From assembly GCA_963971405.1 (NCBI GenBank), contig OZ020486.1, positions 8,827,419 to 8,891,418 on the forward strand: a stretch of 64,000 nucleotides of DNA, written 5' to 3'. Below are positions 1-10,505 of the stretch, piece by piece. The notes beneath the pieces are model-generated. The model worked only from the letters and a program-made list of their open reading frames with translations. It made no database searches and was not told the DNA's origin. Position numbers and translations under genes: made by a program. Every line of letters starts with the position of its first letter. The first letter of the stretch is position 1. The DNA comes from Psococerastis gibbosa. Its lineage: Eukaryota; Arthropoda; Insecta; Psocodea; Psocidae.

Positions 1-276
1 AACATCGAAGTGTGGATTCCCCTACATTGCTCCTGTTAGGAGTGACATTGTTTTGTTAATTATCTGGCGCTTCCACGCTTATCTAATTCCTTAAATTACC
101 CATCAATTCAATCAAGGGGGAGTTGACTCGAAAATTTCGTACAGGTACCTACTGTATGTGGTGCCAGTTCAAAACACAGCAACTCCTCAATTATTTATGT
201 ACTAGTGGGACGTCCGCAAAACATGACAGAGACTGTGCGCACGAACGATACGATTTAATTAAATCCGAAGCATTTA
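1..276. other. unassigned AT-rich DNA
   Basis: I see no gene and no repeat shared with the rest of the window here. The last eight bases before the R1 copy (ATTTAAAT) belong to its target-site duplication. Confidence 0.5.
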
Positions 277-1046
277 AATAAAAGAACCGGTCCGAGTATA
301 CTCGAACATGCTTTCCAATTATCAAAATTAGTTGATACAGAAAATGAGTAATTTCTTGGTAAATAATTTTCCTATGGTTAAATTTCCGATTTCTCGGGGG
401 GGGGGGAGGTATGGGGTCAACCTGACGTCACTGGAGGTGAGATAAATTCTAGATAGGTCAGACCAACACATTACCACACAGCAATATTGACAATGCATTT
501 GAGCGTGAATTTTCTATCATTCGTTACTCATCCATTTAACACCTAAATTCTAAGACATGCCTGAAGGTAGAAATTATCGATAGAAAGGTTTCGCAGAAAA
601 ATTATTTTTTAGTTATTTTTTATTAAAATTTAGTCATTTTTATTTTTTACCCCCAGAAGCAAACTATCAAGGGGCAAGCGATCCCCCGCATTTTATTAAC
701 ATTAATAACGACTACAATATATGTGAATTTAATTGGAGCCATTTTTTAGAAATAATTTTTTTGGGAGTTTTATGAGGATAAAAACTCTCAAATTGAGTTA
801 GCCCTAAATAAATAAAAAATGTTCCCGAGGTATGATTTTTGCGAACCTACAGTACATGCCAAATTTCATCAAAATCCACTGTGTAGTTTGCCCGGAAATC
901 GATGGACCGACAGACAGACATTTCGTAAAAACACAGACTTTTTTGGGTTCCTGGGACCTCAAAACATGAAAATCCGTTGTAATCTCGGAATCGAAAATTT
1001 CGACCATCATAAAGCTTTCCTTATACTACGCATAAATTTGAAAGCA
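277..1046 (-). repeat. R1 repeat, near-complete copy
   Basis: Minus-strand copy of an ~800-bp interspersed family also found at 22708-23505, 28634-29456, 51012-51655 and (end only) 26158-26300. The shared order, read on the element strand, is GCTTTCCAATTTATACG, a CGAAATTTTCGATTCCGAG block, a TCTG microsatellite, ATCGATTTCCGGG, a GGGCTAACTCAATTTGGG block, TTCTACCTTCAGGCATG, CTCCAGTGACGTCA with a C-run, and the end AACTCGGACCGGTTCTTTT. This copy is flanked by ATTTAAAT on both sides, an 8-bp target-site duplication, so it is a transposed unit. The two short open frames inside (about 804-1055) are repeat sequence, not genes. The superfamily is not recognised. Confidence 0.8.
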
Positions 1047-1399
1047 ACAATTTAAATGTATTCCTGCTGGAGTTCTAACGCCATATGTGCAGTTTGGTGC
1101 ACGCAGGACTTTTTCTAGGTGCAAAACCAGCCATCGTGGTCTTAGCGAAATAACGTACTACACAATAGGCTACACAATGTCTGTAGGGTGCATACATGGA
1201 AATGTAGAAACTAAGACAATGGCAAGTTATCATATCATGTATTTGCCAACAGTAAGCTAAAAGCCCAGAATCTTTCTGCAGTGGGTTGGAATGTATGTAC
1301 CGTGCAGTAATATGCCTATTAATATGCTTCTCTATTATCAATCTATCGATTGGTTTGCAGCAAATCTTTCCATGTTGTTCTACATTCTTCTTTGTCCTA
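1047..1399. other. unassigned DNA
   Basis: A 155-codon minus-strand frame (1075-1542) covers this stretch, but it runs on into the SINE2 copy and shows no protein features, so I treat it as chance. Nothing else is seen. Confidence 0.4.
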
Positions 1400-1750
1400 T
1401 AGGCCGTTCTCTTGAGTTTTTTTAAGGTACCTACACAAACAATTAAATAAATGCATCCGATTGACATCTTCGGTAACCCATCTAAGTTACCTAACAGATA
1501 CTTGGGTTGAGTTACGATACAAAGGTATAACTCCAATCGCAAGGTGATAGGCGCTTATTCCACCTACGTCAATAGTGCATAGTAAATGTGGTATTGACGT
1601 GGTAGTAGACAATAAAGACAGTCTAAAAATGTCTGCTACCACGTCAATACCACATTTACTATACACTATTGACGTAGGTGGAATATACGCCTATAGAGAC
1701 TCGCACTATTAATTACAAGCACGCTATCACCTTGCCATCGAAGCCGAGTC
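1400..1750 (-). mobile_element. SINE2 copy (minus), interrupted by a palindromic MITE
   Basis: SINE2 is a ~170-bp family. On its own strand it has a TGGCATAGTGGTAGC head (A-box-like), a GAGTCTCTACACA block, GTAACTCAA, and a 3' part with GGATACATTCATTGAATTG before an A-rich tail. Here the 3' part is at 1430-1548 and the head at 1693-1745. Between them lies the MITE at 1550-1691. Other copies are at 2500-2668, 6995-7140, 11325-11500, 54395-54575 and 57418-57595. Confidence 0.65.
1550..1691. mobile_element. palindromic MITE M1a
   Basis: This is a near-perfect hairpin with ~65-bp arms. The left arm GGCGCTTATTCCACCTACGT pairs with the right arm ending in GTAGGTGGAATATACGCC. Both arms carry GACGTGGTAG. 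It is flanked by TA on both sides, consistent with a TA target duplication (Tc1/mariner-like targeting), and sits inside a SINE2 copy. The arm sequence GACGTGGTAGCAGACATT recurs in the larger element at 5621-6006, so the two belong to one family. It has no coding capacity. Confidence 0.8.
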
Positions 1751-2499
1751 CAAGTATTGCAATACTAAGTACTAGCATTATAGCTGTGCAGACTCAATAC
1801 TAATAACTATAGTAAGTAATAATACTGCTGTAAAATAGATCTCTCCAGCTTATATATACTGTTTAGGATTAGGTACAAAACCTACTAAGAAATGGCGAAT
1901 CAAAAACAAATTAGCGCCAAAGAGACTGTTGACTCATATTTTCTCAGTAGGTCTTCCGTACGTATTCAGAAATCAAAAAGTAATATCTTTACTCGAAAAA
2001 CCTCCTTATGAATGCGTATAATAAGCCAAATTCATCAAAGCCACAGCATCCCTATTTAAAAAAAGATTCAATTTACGGAGCAAAAGCAAATGATATCAAA
2101 ACAGCAAAAAATAAAATAAAAATGCAAAATTGACCCATTTTTTACCCCATGAAAGTCAACAAATAAGGAAGTGTCTCCTATTTCCGCGCCTTTGACTTTA
2201 AAATGGGGAGAAAGGGAAACCAGTTTTTGTCAAATTGGCTTTCCCGCGCTTTTTTGAAAGCTATAGCGTCGATTTCAATTCACGTCACGTGCTTCATATT
2301 TTCAAACTCCCTTTTCGAGACCCAGCGAAATTAGTCTGGTATGCTGAAGTGTAGATTTCCCTCTCCTCTTACCATTCCCCCCTCCCCCGCCTTTCATTCC
2401 ATGGCCAAGTTTGCCGATGCTGTAAGTCACTAGGCTTTTATATATTTAACTGCTTATAGGGGATAGAGAATCTGAGACATTGGTTACATTTTTTTTCTT
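1751..2499. other. unassigned AT-rich DNA
   Basis: No gene, and no repeat shared with the rest of the window, is visible. There is a C-rich stretch near 2370-2390. Confidence 0.4.
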
Positions 2500-2668
2500 T
2501 TTGTTTACAAGATTATTCGCATACAAACTATTCAATGAATGTATCCGAATAACCTTTTCAGCCGCCTCTGTAGGTAATACCTGTGTTTAGTTTCGACAAG
2601 TTTCCGATCGCATGGTGTGTAGAGACTCGCACAAGTACGAACAAGCTACCACTATGCCATCGAAAGCC
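2500..2668 (-). mobile_element. SINE2 copy (minus)
   Basis: The head lies at the right (2640-2668, the complement of GGCATAGTGGTAGCTTGTTC). The 3' part contains CAATGAATGTATCCGAATAA, followed leftward by a T-rich stretch that is the A-tail in reverse. It aligns through its length with the copies at 11325-11500 and 54395-54575. Confidence 0.7.
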
Positions 2669-2724
2669 ATAGACCATGGAACATGGTACCATATTATTCT
2701 ATTTATCTATTTATTCTAGTTTAG

Positions 2725-3108
2725 CTAGATATATCAAAGAGTCCATCAGAGATCTATGGTGGAGGGTGGGACCAAGGTAGATGGAGAATTCGGCATAACC
2801 ACGAGATACACGATCTGTTCGGGTCAGTCGATGTTGTTACGGAGCTCCGAGCCAGGAGACTACAGAGGTTGGGACACGTACAACGAATGGAGAGCGACCG
2901 TACGGCCAAGAAAACGTGGGAGGCAAAAATACATGCGCCGAGACCGATAGGAAGACCAAGGAGGAGATGGAGGGAACAAACAGAAGAGGACCTCCAGGCA
3001 GTAGACATAGGGCTCCTGGATTGGCAGATCGTCGCAGAGGATCGGGCGAGATGGAGACGAATTGTGTGTGAGGCCAGAAGTCCCCGAGGGCTGAACGCGC
3101 CATCATAA
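2725..3108 (+). pseudogene. LINE ORF2 C-terminal fragment
   Basis: The frame ending at 3108 reads RLGHVQRMESDRTAKKTW, then GRPRRRWREQTEEDL, then DRARWRRIVCEARS. This is the conserved tail found after the reverse transcriptase in many invertebrate LINE-encoded endonuclease-reverse transcriptases (GHV-R, GRPR-RW, DR--WR blocks). The upstream part, including HDLFGSVDVVTELRARR, is in the same frame from about 2800, while still earlier sequence is in other frames. It is a 5'-truncated, decayed insertion. The clade (RTE-like or CR1-like) cannot be told from this tail alone. Confidence 0.7.
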
Positions 3109-4904
3109 GTCAAGTTCATCAGAGAGGGATACCTGTATACTATTATATTATATTGTATATACGATACATTAATTATGTTCTTTTATTGGTACAACGGCCT
3201 CCTAAATGGTCAAATAGACCATAACGCATTTAAAAACTACCAAGGGGTTGATTACTTACTTGTTATAGTTGATTCTAATTTTAATGTTTGATTCTCTATC
3301 TGTTTCTTCTTCTAAGATGTTTAAATGACACTTGCCGCCCCCCCCCCTTCCTCCCTCGCCAAGTTCTCGAATGCTGTAAGTCAATAGCTGTCTTCCTTCC
3401 TTTTAACAGCAAATACAGCAGAGACCACGTTTTTAGTATCGACTTGGCTGCGGGCCAGTATTGGGGTTTGCATAACTGTCACGGCGAAGACAACCAAAAC
3501 AATATGAATTCCCCCTGCGGTTTTTGCTCTTACGGGTGTCTGCCCTAAAACGTTTTGACTTGACTGCGCTCGCTGCTGTATTTTCTTAGTAATTTATTAT
3601 TATTCCCTTTTCCGTTTATGTCAAGGCGTCAAATGAGGTTTCAGGCAAAAATGCAGAGTGGACTTCTGTACTTCTTAAAATTGGCCCTCAAGTTTCGGCA
3701 TGGAGGAAGTACTGTTGTAGTTGTTATATATCGTTTGTTTAGCGAAAAAAGCGAAAAAATCGCGAAGACCAAGAATAAATGCAAATGGTTGCTGCAGAAA
3801 AGGGGAATTTTCTCAAATAAACTTATTGCAAGAATTACGGAATGAACCCAATCACTGGTAGAATTATTTATGAATCGGTTGTCAACGTCAAAAAATTGTC
3901 AACGGAACAACGAACTATACAAACCTCCGTGAACCACCAATGCAAACTAAATCAAATTGTAACTATAAATGGTTGCTACATGTTTACATGTACCAATTTA
4001 ACCAACTGGTTCCAACTTGTCGTTGCGATTGGCCGAAATTGATGCTCGCTGGCATCAATCGTCCAATCCAATTCCAATTAATCGCTACAATGTCCTCTTC
4101 ACACGCAACGATAAATCGTAACGATTCGATAGTTACGACAAAGCTCTACAATTTATCGTAGCGTGCAAAGCCGGCTTAACACTGGATAGAATTGTGGTGG
4201 TTTCTTTGATGAATTTACACAATGTAAAAGTTGATCTCATTTTGACCTGCCTGTCTCTGTTCTGGACTACAGCTTCCATTAAATGAATATTTATCAAATT
4301 GAGAAGGGTAAAAACTTGATGTCACTCAACAATGGTTGAGAATGTATGATGTAACTGGAAACTTCTTAAAGACAATACTGGAAAATTTAAAATAAATGTT
4401 TTCCAGAAATTTTCCAGCAAAAAAAGATAAATAAATAAATAAATAAAGCTTGTATTGCGTTGCCAACAGACACAGTCCAAATAAGACATCACTTACAATT
4501 TAAAACATATACTAGTATAAACAATACCCTATAAACAATCAGTAGGAGAAAAATAAAATAAAAATAGCATCTATTATAATCGATTTGTCAAACAGATAGC
4601 ACCTACAGTATGTACGTAAAACATACAATTGTTCAATATGGACACAACATCGTCATTCTTTTAAATTCATTGAAGCTTAGCGCAAAAGGATCCAGTTTTG
4701 ACTCTTCAATATGCTTGAAGATCCTTTGAAACGGTGCTTTCGAATATGGAGAAATAGCACTTTAGATCTCGTGTGGCCTATATTAATCCTAAAATGAACC
4801 CTGTCAAGAATAGAAGGGCAGTCTATGAGATGGGTCGACATTGTCAAATAGTTGACTTCTTGCTGAGGTTATGAGCATTTACTTTTAATTTAAAATGTTG
4901 AAAA
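3109..4904. other. unassigned DNA with a small inverted repeat
   Basis: No convincing gene. A short imperfect inverted repeat pairs CACGCAACGATAAATCGT (near 4099) with CAATTTATCGTAGCGTG (near 4148), next to CGATTGG-rich sequence, and may be a small MITE. A C-run lies at 3333-3342 and an (AAAT)n stretch near 4430-4446. Confidence 0.35.
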
Positions 4905-4972
4905 ACTAGGAAAGCCCGGCACCGCATGCTTTACATGCCCGGTCAGAGAATAGTGTGGGACTCGAGCCAAGT
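4905..4972 (-). mobile_element. SINE1 fragment (minus)
   Basis: This ~70-bp piece reads in reverse as GGCTCGAGTCCCACAC, then GGGCATGTAAAGCA, then the GCCGGGCTTTCCT block. It matches the B box and following body of the SINE1 family. Head and tail are missing. Confidence 0.6.
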
Positions 4973-5620
4973 CTTATAGGCTACTACATAACAAATCGTA
5001 TACTTTTCGCTTAAGGGGTAACTTCCAAAGAATTTTCCTTATGTTTTACAGCTTTTATTTTTATAGCCCTCGCGATTTTAACTCCGATACGGAAAGGGCA
5101 TGACATCATTTAGAGTTTAAAAGGGGGAAAAACAAGGTAGGAAAAGCAGGGAAAATTTTGAACAAAAGGTGGAAAACAGGAGGACATTGTGTGCTGCAGT
5201 GCCTTTTTAAAGAAAGTATTGTGTTGCTCCTTTTCTATCCTTCTATTTGTTTCTGATATTTTCTTTGGGTTGGGTTTCGGGTCAACACATTCTATTTTAA
5301 ATTTTGATTACATACTGTATATTCGTATTGGACCCTTACATTTTTTATGTATCATTGGAACACATGAAATGAAAACACATAATATTGGTTTCGGAAAACA
5401 CGTGGGTTATTTTTCAGCTGTAGCCAGTCACAAATATAGAGGAGAAAAGAATAATGAGTGTGCTCTCAGAATTTATTGGCCAGCAATGAATCTAAGATAA
5501 ATTTATAGATGGGAGAATCCCCAGACCAACTTTAAGGTTCGCTGCAATAGCAACTTATGGCTTAGTCAGCGTTGGACAAGTGTTACATCAAAAGACTATT
5601 ATTTAGGTTCCAGAACGGTA
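4973..5620. other. unassigned DNA
   Basis: A 103-codon plus-strand frame (5189-5500) is present, but I recognise no family and no splice or regulatory context. I do not call it a gene. Confidence 0.4.
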
Positions 5621-6006
5621 AGGCGCCCATTCCATTGACCGGCTAGGGCTATTTCCAAAAACAGTGACGTGGTAGCAGACATTCAAGACTAAGGTGGCGT
5701 TTCCACCGATCTCGCATTGCAGAATGCAAATGACATTGGCGGAAATTACAATTATTCTTTTTATAGAAATCTATTAAAATGTTTGTACTTAACATATCCC
5801 ATGACGCCATTTTTTAATTTTAGTTTGTTTGTTTGTGATTTTACTGTATGATCATTGATCAATTTTAACTATGGCATAGAGGAAAATAAACATTTCCGTC
5901 AATTCTGCAATGCGAGGTCGGTGGAAACGCCACCTAAGTCATGAATGTCTGCTACCACGTCACCGTTTTTGGAAATAGCCCTAGCCGGTCAATGGAAGGG
6001 CACCCA
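5621..6006. mobile_element. MITE M1b with ~105-bp terminal inverted repeats
   Basis: The left terminus GGCGCCCATTCCATTGACC and its inverted partner GGTCAATGGAAGGGCACCC bound the element. The arms continue through GTGACGTGGTAGCAGACATT, AGGTGGCGTTTCCACCGA and GCATTGCAGAATG. The ~180-bp centre is AT-rich and non-coding. The shared GACGTGGTAGCAGACATT and GGCGC termini tie it to the palindrome at 1550-1691. Confidence 0.8.
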
Positions 6007-6154
6007 ATGTCTGAAACTAAACTACGGAGATCCTACCTTATTATTTATTATGTATAGGCTATTAGCCTATGTCGCCATTCATTTAAAATTTTTCTAAAAT
6101 TACAGTATTGCTGAATAAGCATACTATGATGGAGGGCACATGCCCCATGTTACC

Positions 6155-6335
6155 CAAGTGGTTCGGAATCCACTATAATCAGGAGGTCCACCCTGTCAGT
6201 CAACGCCTCTTCTCCCATGAGGTAAAGGAGTCTGTCCCTAGGGTTCCGGTGCCTCAAGTTTTTAGACAAACTCACTCCCCCCGCCAGGGTGACAGGGTTG
6301 CTTAAAGCAAAAATGCTGAAAGGAGGCGTTAGAAA
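6155..6335 (+). repeat. R4 repeat copy
   Basis: R4 is an interspersed family of >400 bp with copies at 34305-34545, 35700-35937 and, reversed, 41285-41520. Diagnostic shared pieces here are GTGGTTCGGAATCCACTATA, GAGGTAAAGGAGTCTG, CCGCCAGG, GGGTTGCTTAAA and CTGAAAGGAGGCG. It has no coding sign. The element class is unknown. Confidence 0.6.
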
Positions 6336-6489
6336 AAAATATTAAACACCCTTATTAGTGTTTGGTGACTCTATGTTCTACTAAAGGCTATTTTAAGAAG
6401 TATCCTCAGTACAGGAGATGCTTCGAATGCACTGCTGGCTATAGATCTTTACTTTTCATTTGGTGGACTGCAAAAAAAAAAAAAAAAAT

Positions 6490-6860
6490 TAACTTACCCT
6501 ATAAATAAATAAAAAATAATAAAAATTACTTCGTCGTTAAGTTTTTTTTCTGCGTTTTAAAATTTCTTATTAGTAGGTAACCGGAACACAATTTTCGAGG
6601 AAAGAATTGAACAACTCTCTGGAGCAAGAGGAAAAACGATGGCCGAGCTCAAGGATGGTATAGCGTCCGACCGGATCGAGTACAAGAAATGGGTCCGGGC
6701 CGACGCCCGCCGACCCCCTCATGCTGCGAACGCGGCGGAGAAAGAAGTAGTATAAATAAATAAAATAAAAGAACTTCGTCATCAAGTATTTTCTGGGTTT
6801 CGAAATTAGTAACCGGAATAAATTTTTGCATATATTTTTTTAATCCAAACTCCACTAAAA
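6490..6860 (+). pseudogene. decayed LINE tails
   Basis: On the plus strand, 6608-6748 reads QLSGARGKTMAELKDG and VRADARRPPHAANAAEKE before a stop, resembling the extreme C-terminus of a LINE ORF2. An A-rich tail follows. A motif around GGTAACCGGAA with a TTTCTG context occurs both at 6540-6590 and at 6775-6825, suggesting two related truncated insertions. The assignment rests on a short peptide only. Confidence 0.35.
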
Positions 6861-6994
6861 TTGCCTATAACTAACTTGGAGTGGTTACTAAGTGGTTACT
6901 ACTCTATTACTACATTTGTTTCCATTGAAAATGAAGAATGAAGAATCCACCGCAGTCTCAGCTACTATTACTGAGTCGTTGTTCAAATCTTAGC

Positions 6995-7140
6995 GACTTC
7001 GGTGGCAAGGTGGTGGCATGCTCGACACAAGTAGGCTACCTATTAGGTGACTTAGTGAGGCGATTGATGAGTTTAATCGGATACATTCATTGAATTGTTT
7101 GTATGCGATTTAACCTTTCTTTAATTGAAAAAAAAAAATC
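6995..7140 (+). mobile_element. SINE2 copy (plus)
   Basis: It has the GGTGGCAAGGTGGTGGCATG head, the GACTTAGTGAGGCGATTGA block, the GGATACATTCATTGAATTG block and a T/A-rich tail ending in an A-run. It is one of the better preserved copies. Confidence 0.7.
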
Positions 7141-8225
7141 GTTCCTTAATAAAGGCAGCATCTCAACGCAAATGACAAAACACAATAAAAGTTTAGAAAA
7201 AAATTTGAAAACTAATTTTATACTTCCTAAAGCCCCTTTTTGAACCAGCAGCGACAAAGGATGAAACCGGATAAGTTAAAATACCTTCAGTATTCATTAT
7301 TATTTTTTTTAATGCTTCTACCAAATGAAATGGGGCTGAAAAGGGTCATGTGAGTTCCATACGACAGCCTACTAAGCTGGAAAGAAGTATTTCGGGGGGG
7401 GGGGGAGAGATAAAACGAAATGAAAGGGAAGCCCTCATCTGGGAGCCCGGGAAATTTTAAATTGGAAGGTGGACGGAGATATTTGAGCGGGCTAACCACC
7501 TTTCCTCAAATATTCGCTGAAAGTTTTGCAGTAAAAGTTCCCTTTCGCTGAGATATTTGGCGGTTTTTATTGCTGATTTAAATGTTAATAAAATGGCGGC
7601 ATAATCGAGAAAGTTGAAGGAGTACCTAGGATAGTACCTATCTAATTTTTTATATTATCAGTGAAGATTCATAAACAGAAGTATTTGCTTGAAGATTAAA
7701 GAGCATATTATAGCATATTATATAGCACACTTGGAAACGTTTTCGTAAGGAATACTGGAGGCACCGTTATGCAATAGAGCATGGGGGCGCCGTCCTCCTT
7801 CATAACAATGGCGTCAGAATTCTTCACCAAGCCATTGTTAAAGCATTTTTAAGCATTGCGAGCGTGGCTTTGAAAGTAAAAAGATAAAAGTCCATACACT
7901 GAAATATTTTACTCCTCGAAGTAAACTCTACTGAAAACTTAGCGAATCAATAAAAATTTGGAATTGGAGGGGTTTGAACAACGATCTCTGCCTTGTGGGA
8001 CATCATGTTATCACTTACACTTTTCATTTGGGTTATAACAAGAAGGTTGCCTCTTCAATCTACGTCAATTCCATAGATTGGTAATTAAGCCCCGTACCTC
8101 TGGAGGATTTACTCCACATTTAGGGGAAAAGGTTTTACTTCTTTATCAATATTTTAATAGTTATTTTGCAGTATTATATGGGTTATATAACACTGACATT
8201 AATTAACTTTTGGTTGAAGTTATAC
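7141..8225. other. unassigned DNA
   Basis: No gene is recognised. A G-run of 12 lies near 7396-7407. Confidence 0.4.
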
Positions 8226-8507
8226 ACGAAATTAAAGGATACATAAAAACTGGGCTTGGCGGGACTCGAACCCGCGATCTACGTCTAACCGGGGCGTCGT
8301 CTTAACCGCTCGCAGTGTCGCTGTACTAACCTGTCTAACATTACGAATCATGTCAATAAGAGCATATTATAAGTAGAGTAGAGATACATCAGCTGTACTT
8401 GTGCGGGCTTGCGGTCGAGCGGTTAAGACGACGCCCCGGTGAGGCGTAGATTGTGGGTTCGGGTCCCGCCAAGCCCAGTTTTTATATATCCTTTAATTTC
8501 GTTTTTA
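8226..8507. mobile_element. foldback element with tRNA-like arms
   Basis: Two ~100-bp arms are inverted repeats of each other around a ~90-bp unrelated centre. Each arm holds a tRNA-like sequence followed by the same short 3' flank (AGCCCAGTTTTTAT, then TATCCTTTAATTTCGT). The arms are the minus strand of 8226-8310 and the plus strand of 8405-8507. The arrangement could be one element with tRNA-bearing termini or two tiny SINEs inserted head to head. Confidence 0.75.
8405..8477 (+). tRNA. tRNA-like sequence (pseudogene or SINE head)
   Basis: This 73-nt stretch folds as a cloverleaf: acceptor GGGCTTG pairs with CAAGCCC, D stem GTC/GAC, anticodon stem ACGCC/GGCGT, T stem GTGGG/CCCGC. The anticodon loop is CCGGTGA (nominal GGT, threonine). 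Position 33 is C instead of the invariant T, and the T loop is TTCGGGT instead of TTCRANT, so a working tRNA is unlikely. The inverted partner on the minus strand (8252-8310) has a normal TTCGAGT T loop but its acceptor 5' strand does not pair. Confidence 0.5.
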
Positions 8508-8549
8508 ATAGTTGTTAATAAATTCTTTAATAGTTATAATAATAAGCCC

Positions 8550-9020
8550 CAAGGCCGTAGCCAGAGTGGATCCAGGAGGTTCAGACCCCCCCCCCCCCCC
8601 TCGAAATATTTATAGCGTACACGAGATATAATGGAGTTTTAACCCCCGGTTACGTCAGATGGACCCCCAGAGCATATTTTGAGAAATTTTCACTAGGTGG
8701 CACTAGGCAAAATCCGATTCTGTATTGTGTCTAACCAGGCTGTAGCCAGCTTCAAAACTCAATTGCATCTAGTGTATTCTTTCAAAGTTATGGTGTTACT
8801 CATATACAATATGATAGCGTATGAACATCAAACGTCAATTTAATGGCGGATTTAGGTGATTTAGCGTTGAAGCGGACACAGGCAGATATTTTGCGTATAT
8901 GCGGACTAAATCTTAATGATATCATTACGACGGTTAGAGTGGACGTGTACAGAGTGTATATAGACATGATATTGGGCCACCCCCCCCCCCCCCAGGAAAC
9001 AATTTCAAGCTACGGCCTTG
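8550..9020. mobile_element. hAT-type MITE (CAAGGCCGTAGC termini)
   Basis: It starts CAAGGCCGTAGCC and ends GCTACGGCCTTG. Flanking octamers ATAAGCCC and CTGAGCCC match at 6 of 8 positions, compatible with an aged 8-bp hAT duplication. It contains C-runs of about 15 (8587) and 13 (8980). The 74-codon frame starting at 8843 lies wholly inside or beyond it and is not a gene. Confidence 0.7.
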
Positions 9021-9824
9021 CTGAGCCCCCTTCAAACAAACTGTTACAAAAAGCCTGTCACACTTGAAAATATCATGGAAAATTCGCATCCCATTTTACA
9101 CACGGAACAATGCGCCATTTGCATATGATAGACTCATGAGCCCGCAAACTCTCCATGAAAACTCTAGTGAAACAAACAAATCTAAAACCCATTACACTAG
9201 AAATAATTTAAACATAGCTAACTCTATGCATCATAAATCTTATTTAGCTAGCCCAGAGACAAAATTTATTATTCCACCAACGCGAATAACGATGAGTAAA
9301 GTCTAGAGAAAATATATAGTACCATCAATTGCAGACAATTTTAGAGCTGAGTCAAATCTGCAGCTGCCGGATGTTAGAGGTTTACTTGAAATAGTGCTGA
9401 AGAGTGTTACTTAATTTATTAAAATTTCAATTTGGACTTTAATACACCTTTGAGTCTATTGTATACGGGTAGAGCAGTTAATTCAAGTCCCGGACAAAAC
9501 CAAGAAATAATTTTAATTTATGCGGAAAATACGAAACTCTCATGGGAAAATTTTCTCATTTCCGGGTGAAATCCATTTTAGGAGAATGAATTGCATTTAA
9601 CTAGTTGGGAAAGGATTGCGTTTATACGGGGTGAATGGTGCACTTAACGGTTGTGTACAATGGCCTCTCTTAATGAGTTTATTGCTCTATTTCGTAGCCA
9701 TTCATTAAAGCAAAGGCCAGAGCTGAAAAGGGTCTTAATTAGTTGACTACCGGCAGTATAATAAATTATTTGTTGAATGGCTACTATGACAATTTTGACA
9801 ATAGACAATAGACAATATTTAACC
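9021..9824. other. unassigned DNA
   Basis: Only chance-length frames are seen. Confidence 0.4.
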
Positions 9825-9935
9825 CTTTGGTGATCACAACGCGCCTTTTTGGCTTTGTGGCACCGGTTTTAGTATAATATGTAATGACTTTTGATAAATA
9901 CACGCATTATTATTATCATTATTATTATAGCATGA
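9825..9935 (+). repeat. LINE 3' end with (ATT)n tail
   Basis: GGCTTTGTGGCACCGGTTTT, TAATGACTTTTGATAAATAC and an (ATT)n run resemble the 3' end of the LINE at 43380-43456 (GGCCTGTGGCAATACC, ATGTAATGTTTATGGGACTG, (AAT)n). It is a very short 5'-truncated insertion. Confidence 0.45.
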
Positions 9936-9939
9936 GGGA

Positions 9940-10505
9940 CAGCGCAAAAAACATCTCTAGACAGAGTGGCGAGTATTCAAAGAAGTCAGCTAAAAATGAT
10001 GTATAAAAAAGCAGTCCCGCAAGATCTCAATTTATTTAAAAAGTTCAAGTGTATGACTGTTTATGACTTGTATAAATATAACTTGATAATAACGAACTAG
10101 TACAGGAACGAATACAAAAATCATACTCCAAGTTTAAGAAACGTGGCAAGAAGAGAGGGTGTCCAATACAAAAGATTTATAGAACCAATGTATTTTAGCT
10201 AATATGGACAAGCCGAACTTCGTGTTGCTATTCCGTCGGTGTTTAACGAATTACCCGAAGAACTACTCATAATACAAAATATTGGTTCAGTTAAAAAATT
10301 AATAAAAAACTGGTTTTTACAATCGTAACTAACGTACAATGTTTTCTTTGCATATCGTACTGAGGTGATATTTTGTAACCAACTCGACCAGACAAACCCC
10401 TACGGGGGTTTTTGGTACCCTACCAAAAATTGTATGCCTGTAATTTATTGTATTGTAAAAATTGCTCCTTGTCCAGGGAGTACTGGACAAGGGAAAAAAA
10501 ATTAT
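9940..10505 (+). pseudogene. LINE 3' fragment, copy 1, ending in a hairpin
   Basis: Near the end of the reading frame, after YGQAELRVAIPSVFNELPEE, comes IGSVKKLIKNWFLQS and a stop at about 10327. This matches the LINE ORF2 C-terminal module (RVAIPxxFNxLPxx, KKxIKxW). A stop interrupts the frame before YGQ. The 3' untranslated part runs to 10505 and ends with an inverted repeat CTTGTCC..GGACAAG followed by A-rich sequence. Confidence 0.65.

Noticed and set aside
1075-1542. 155-codon minus-strand frame
   Set aside because: It overlaps the SINE2 copy at 1400-1548 and has no protein motif.
8405-8477. functional tRNA-Thr gene
   Set aside because: The cloverleaf pairs, but T33 is C, the T loop lacks the conserved A, and an inverted near-copy 100 bp away indicates a mobile tRNA-like module.
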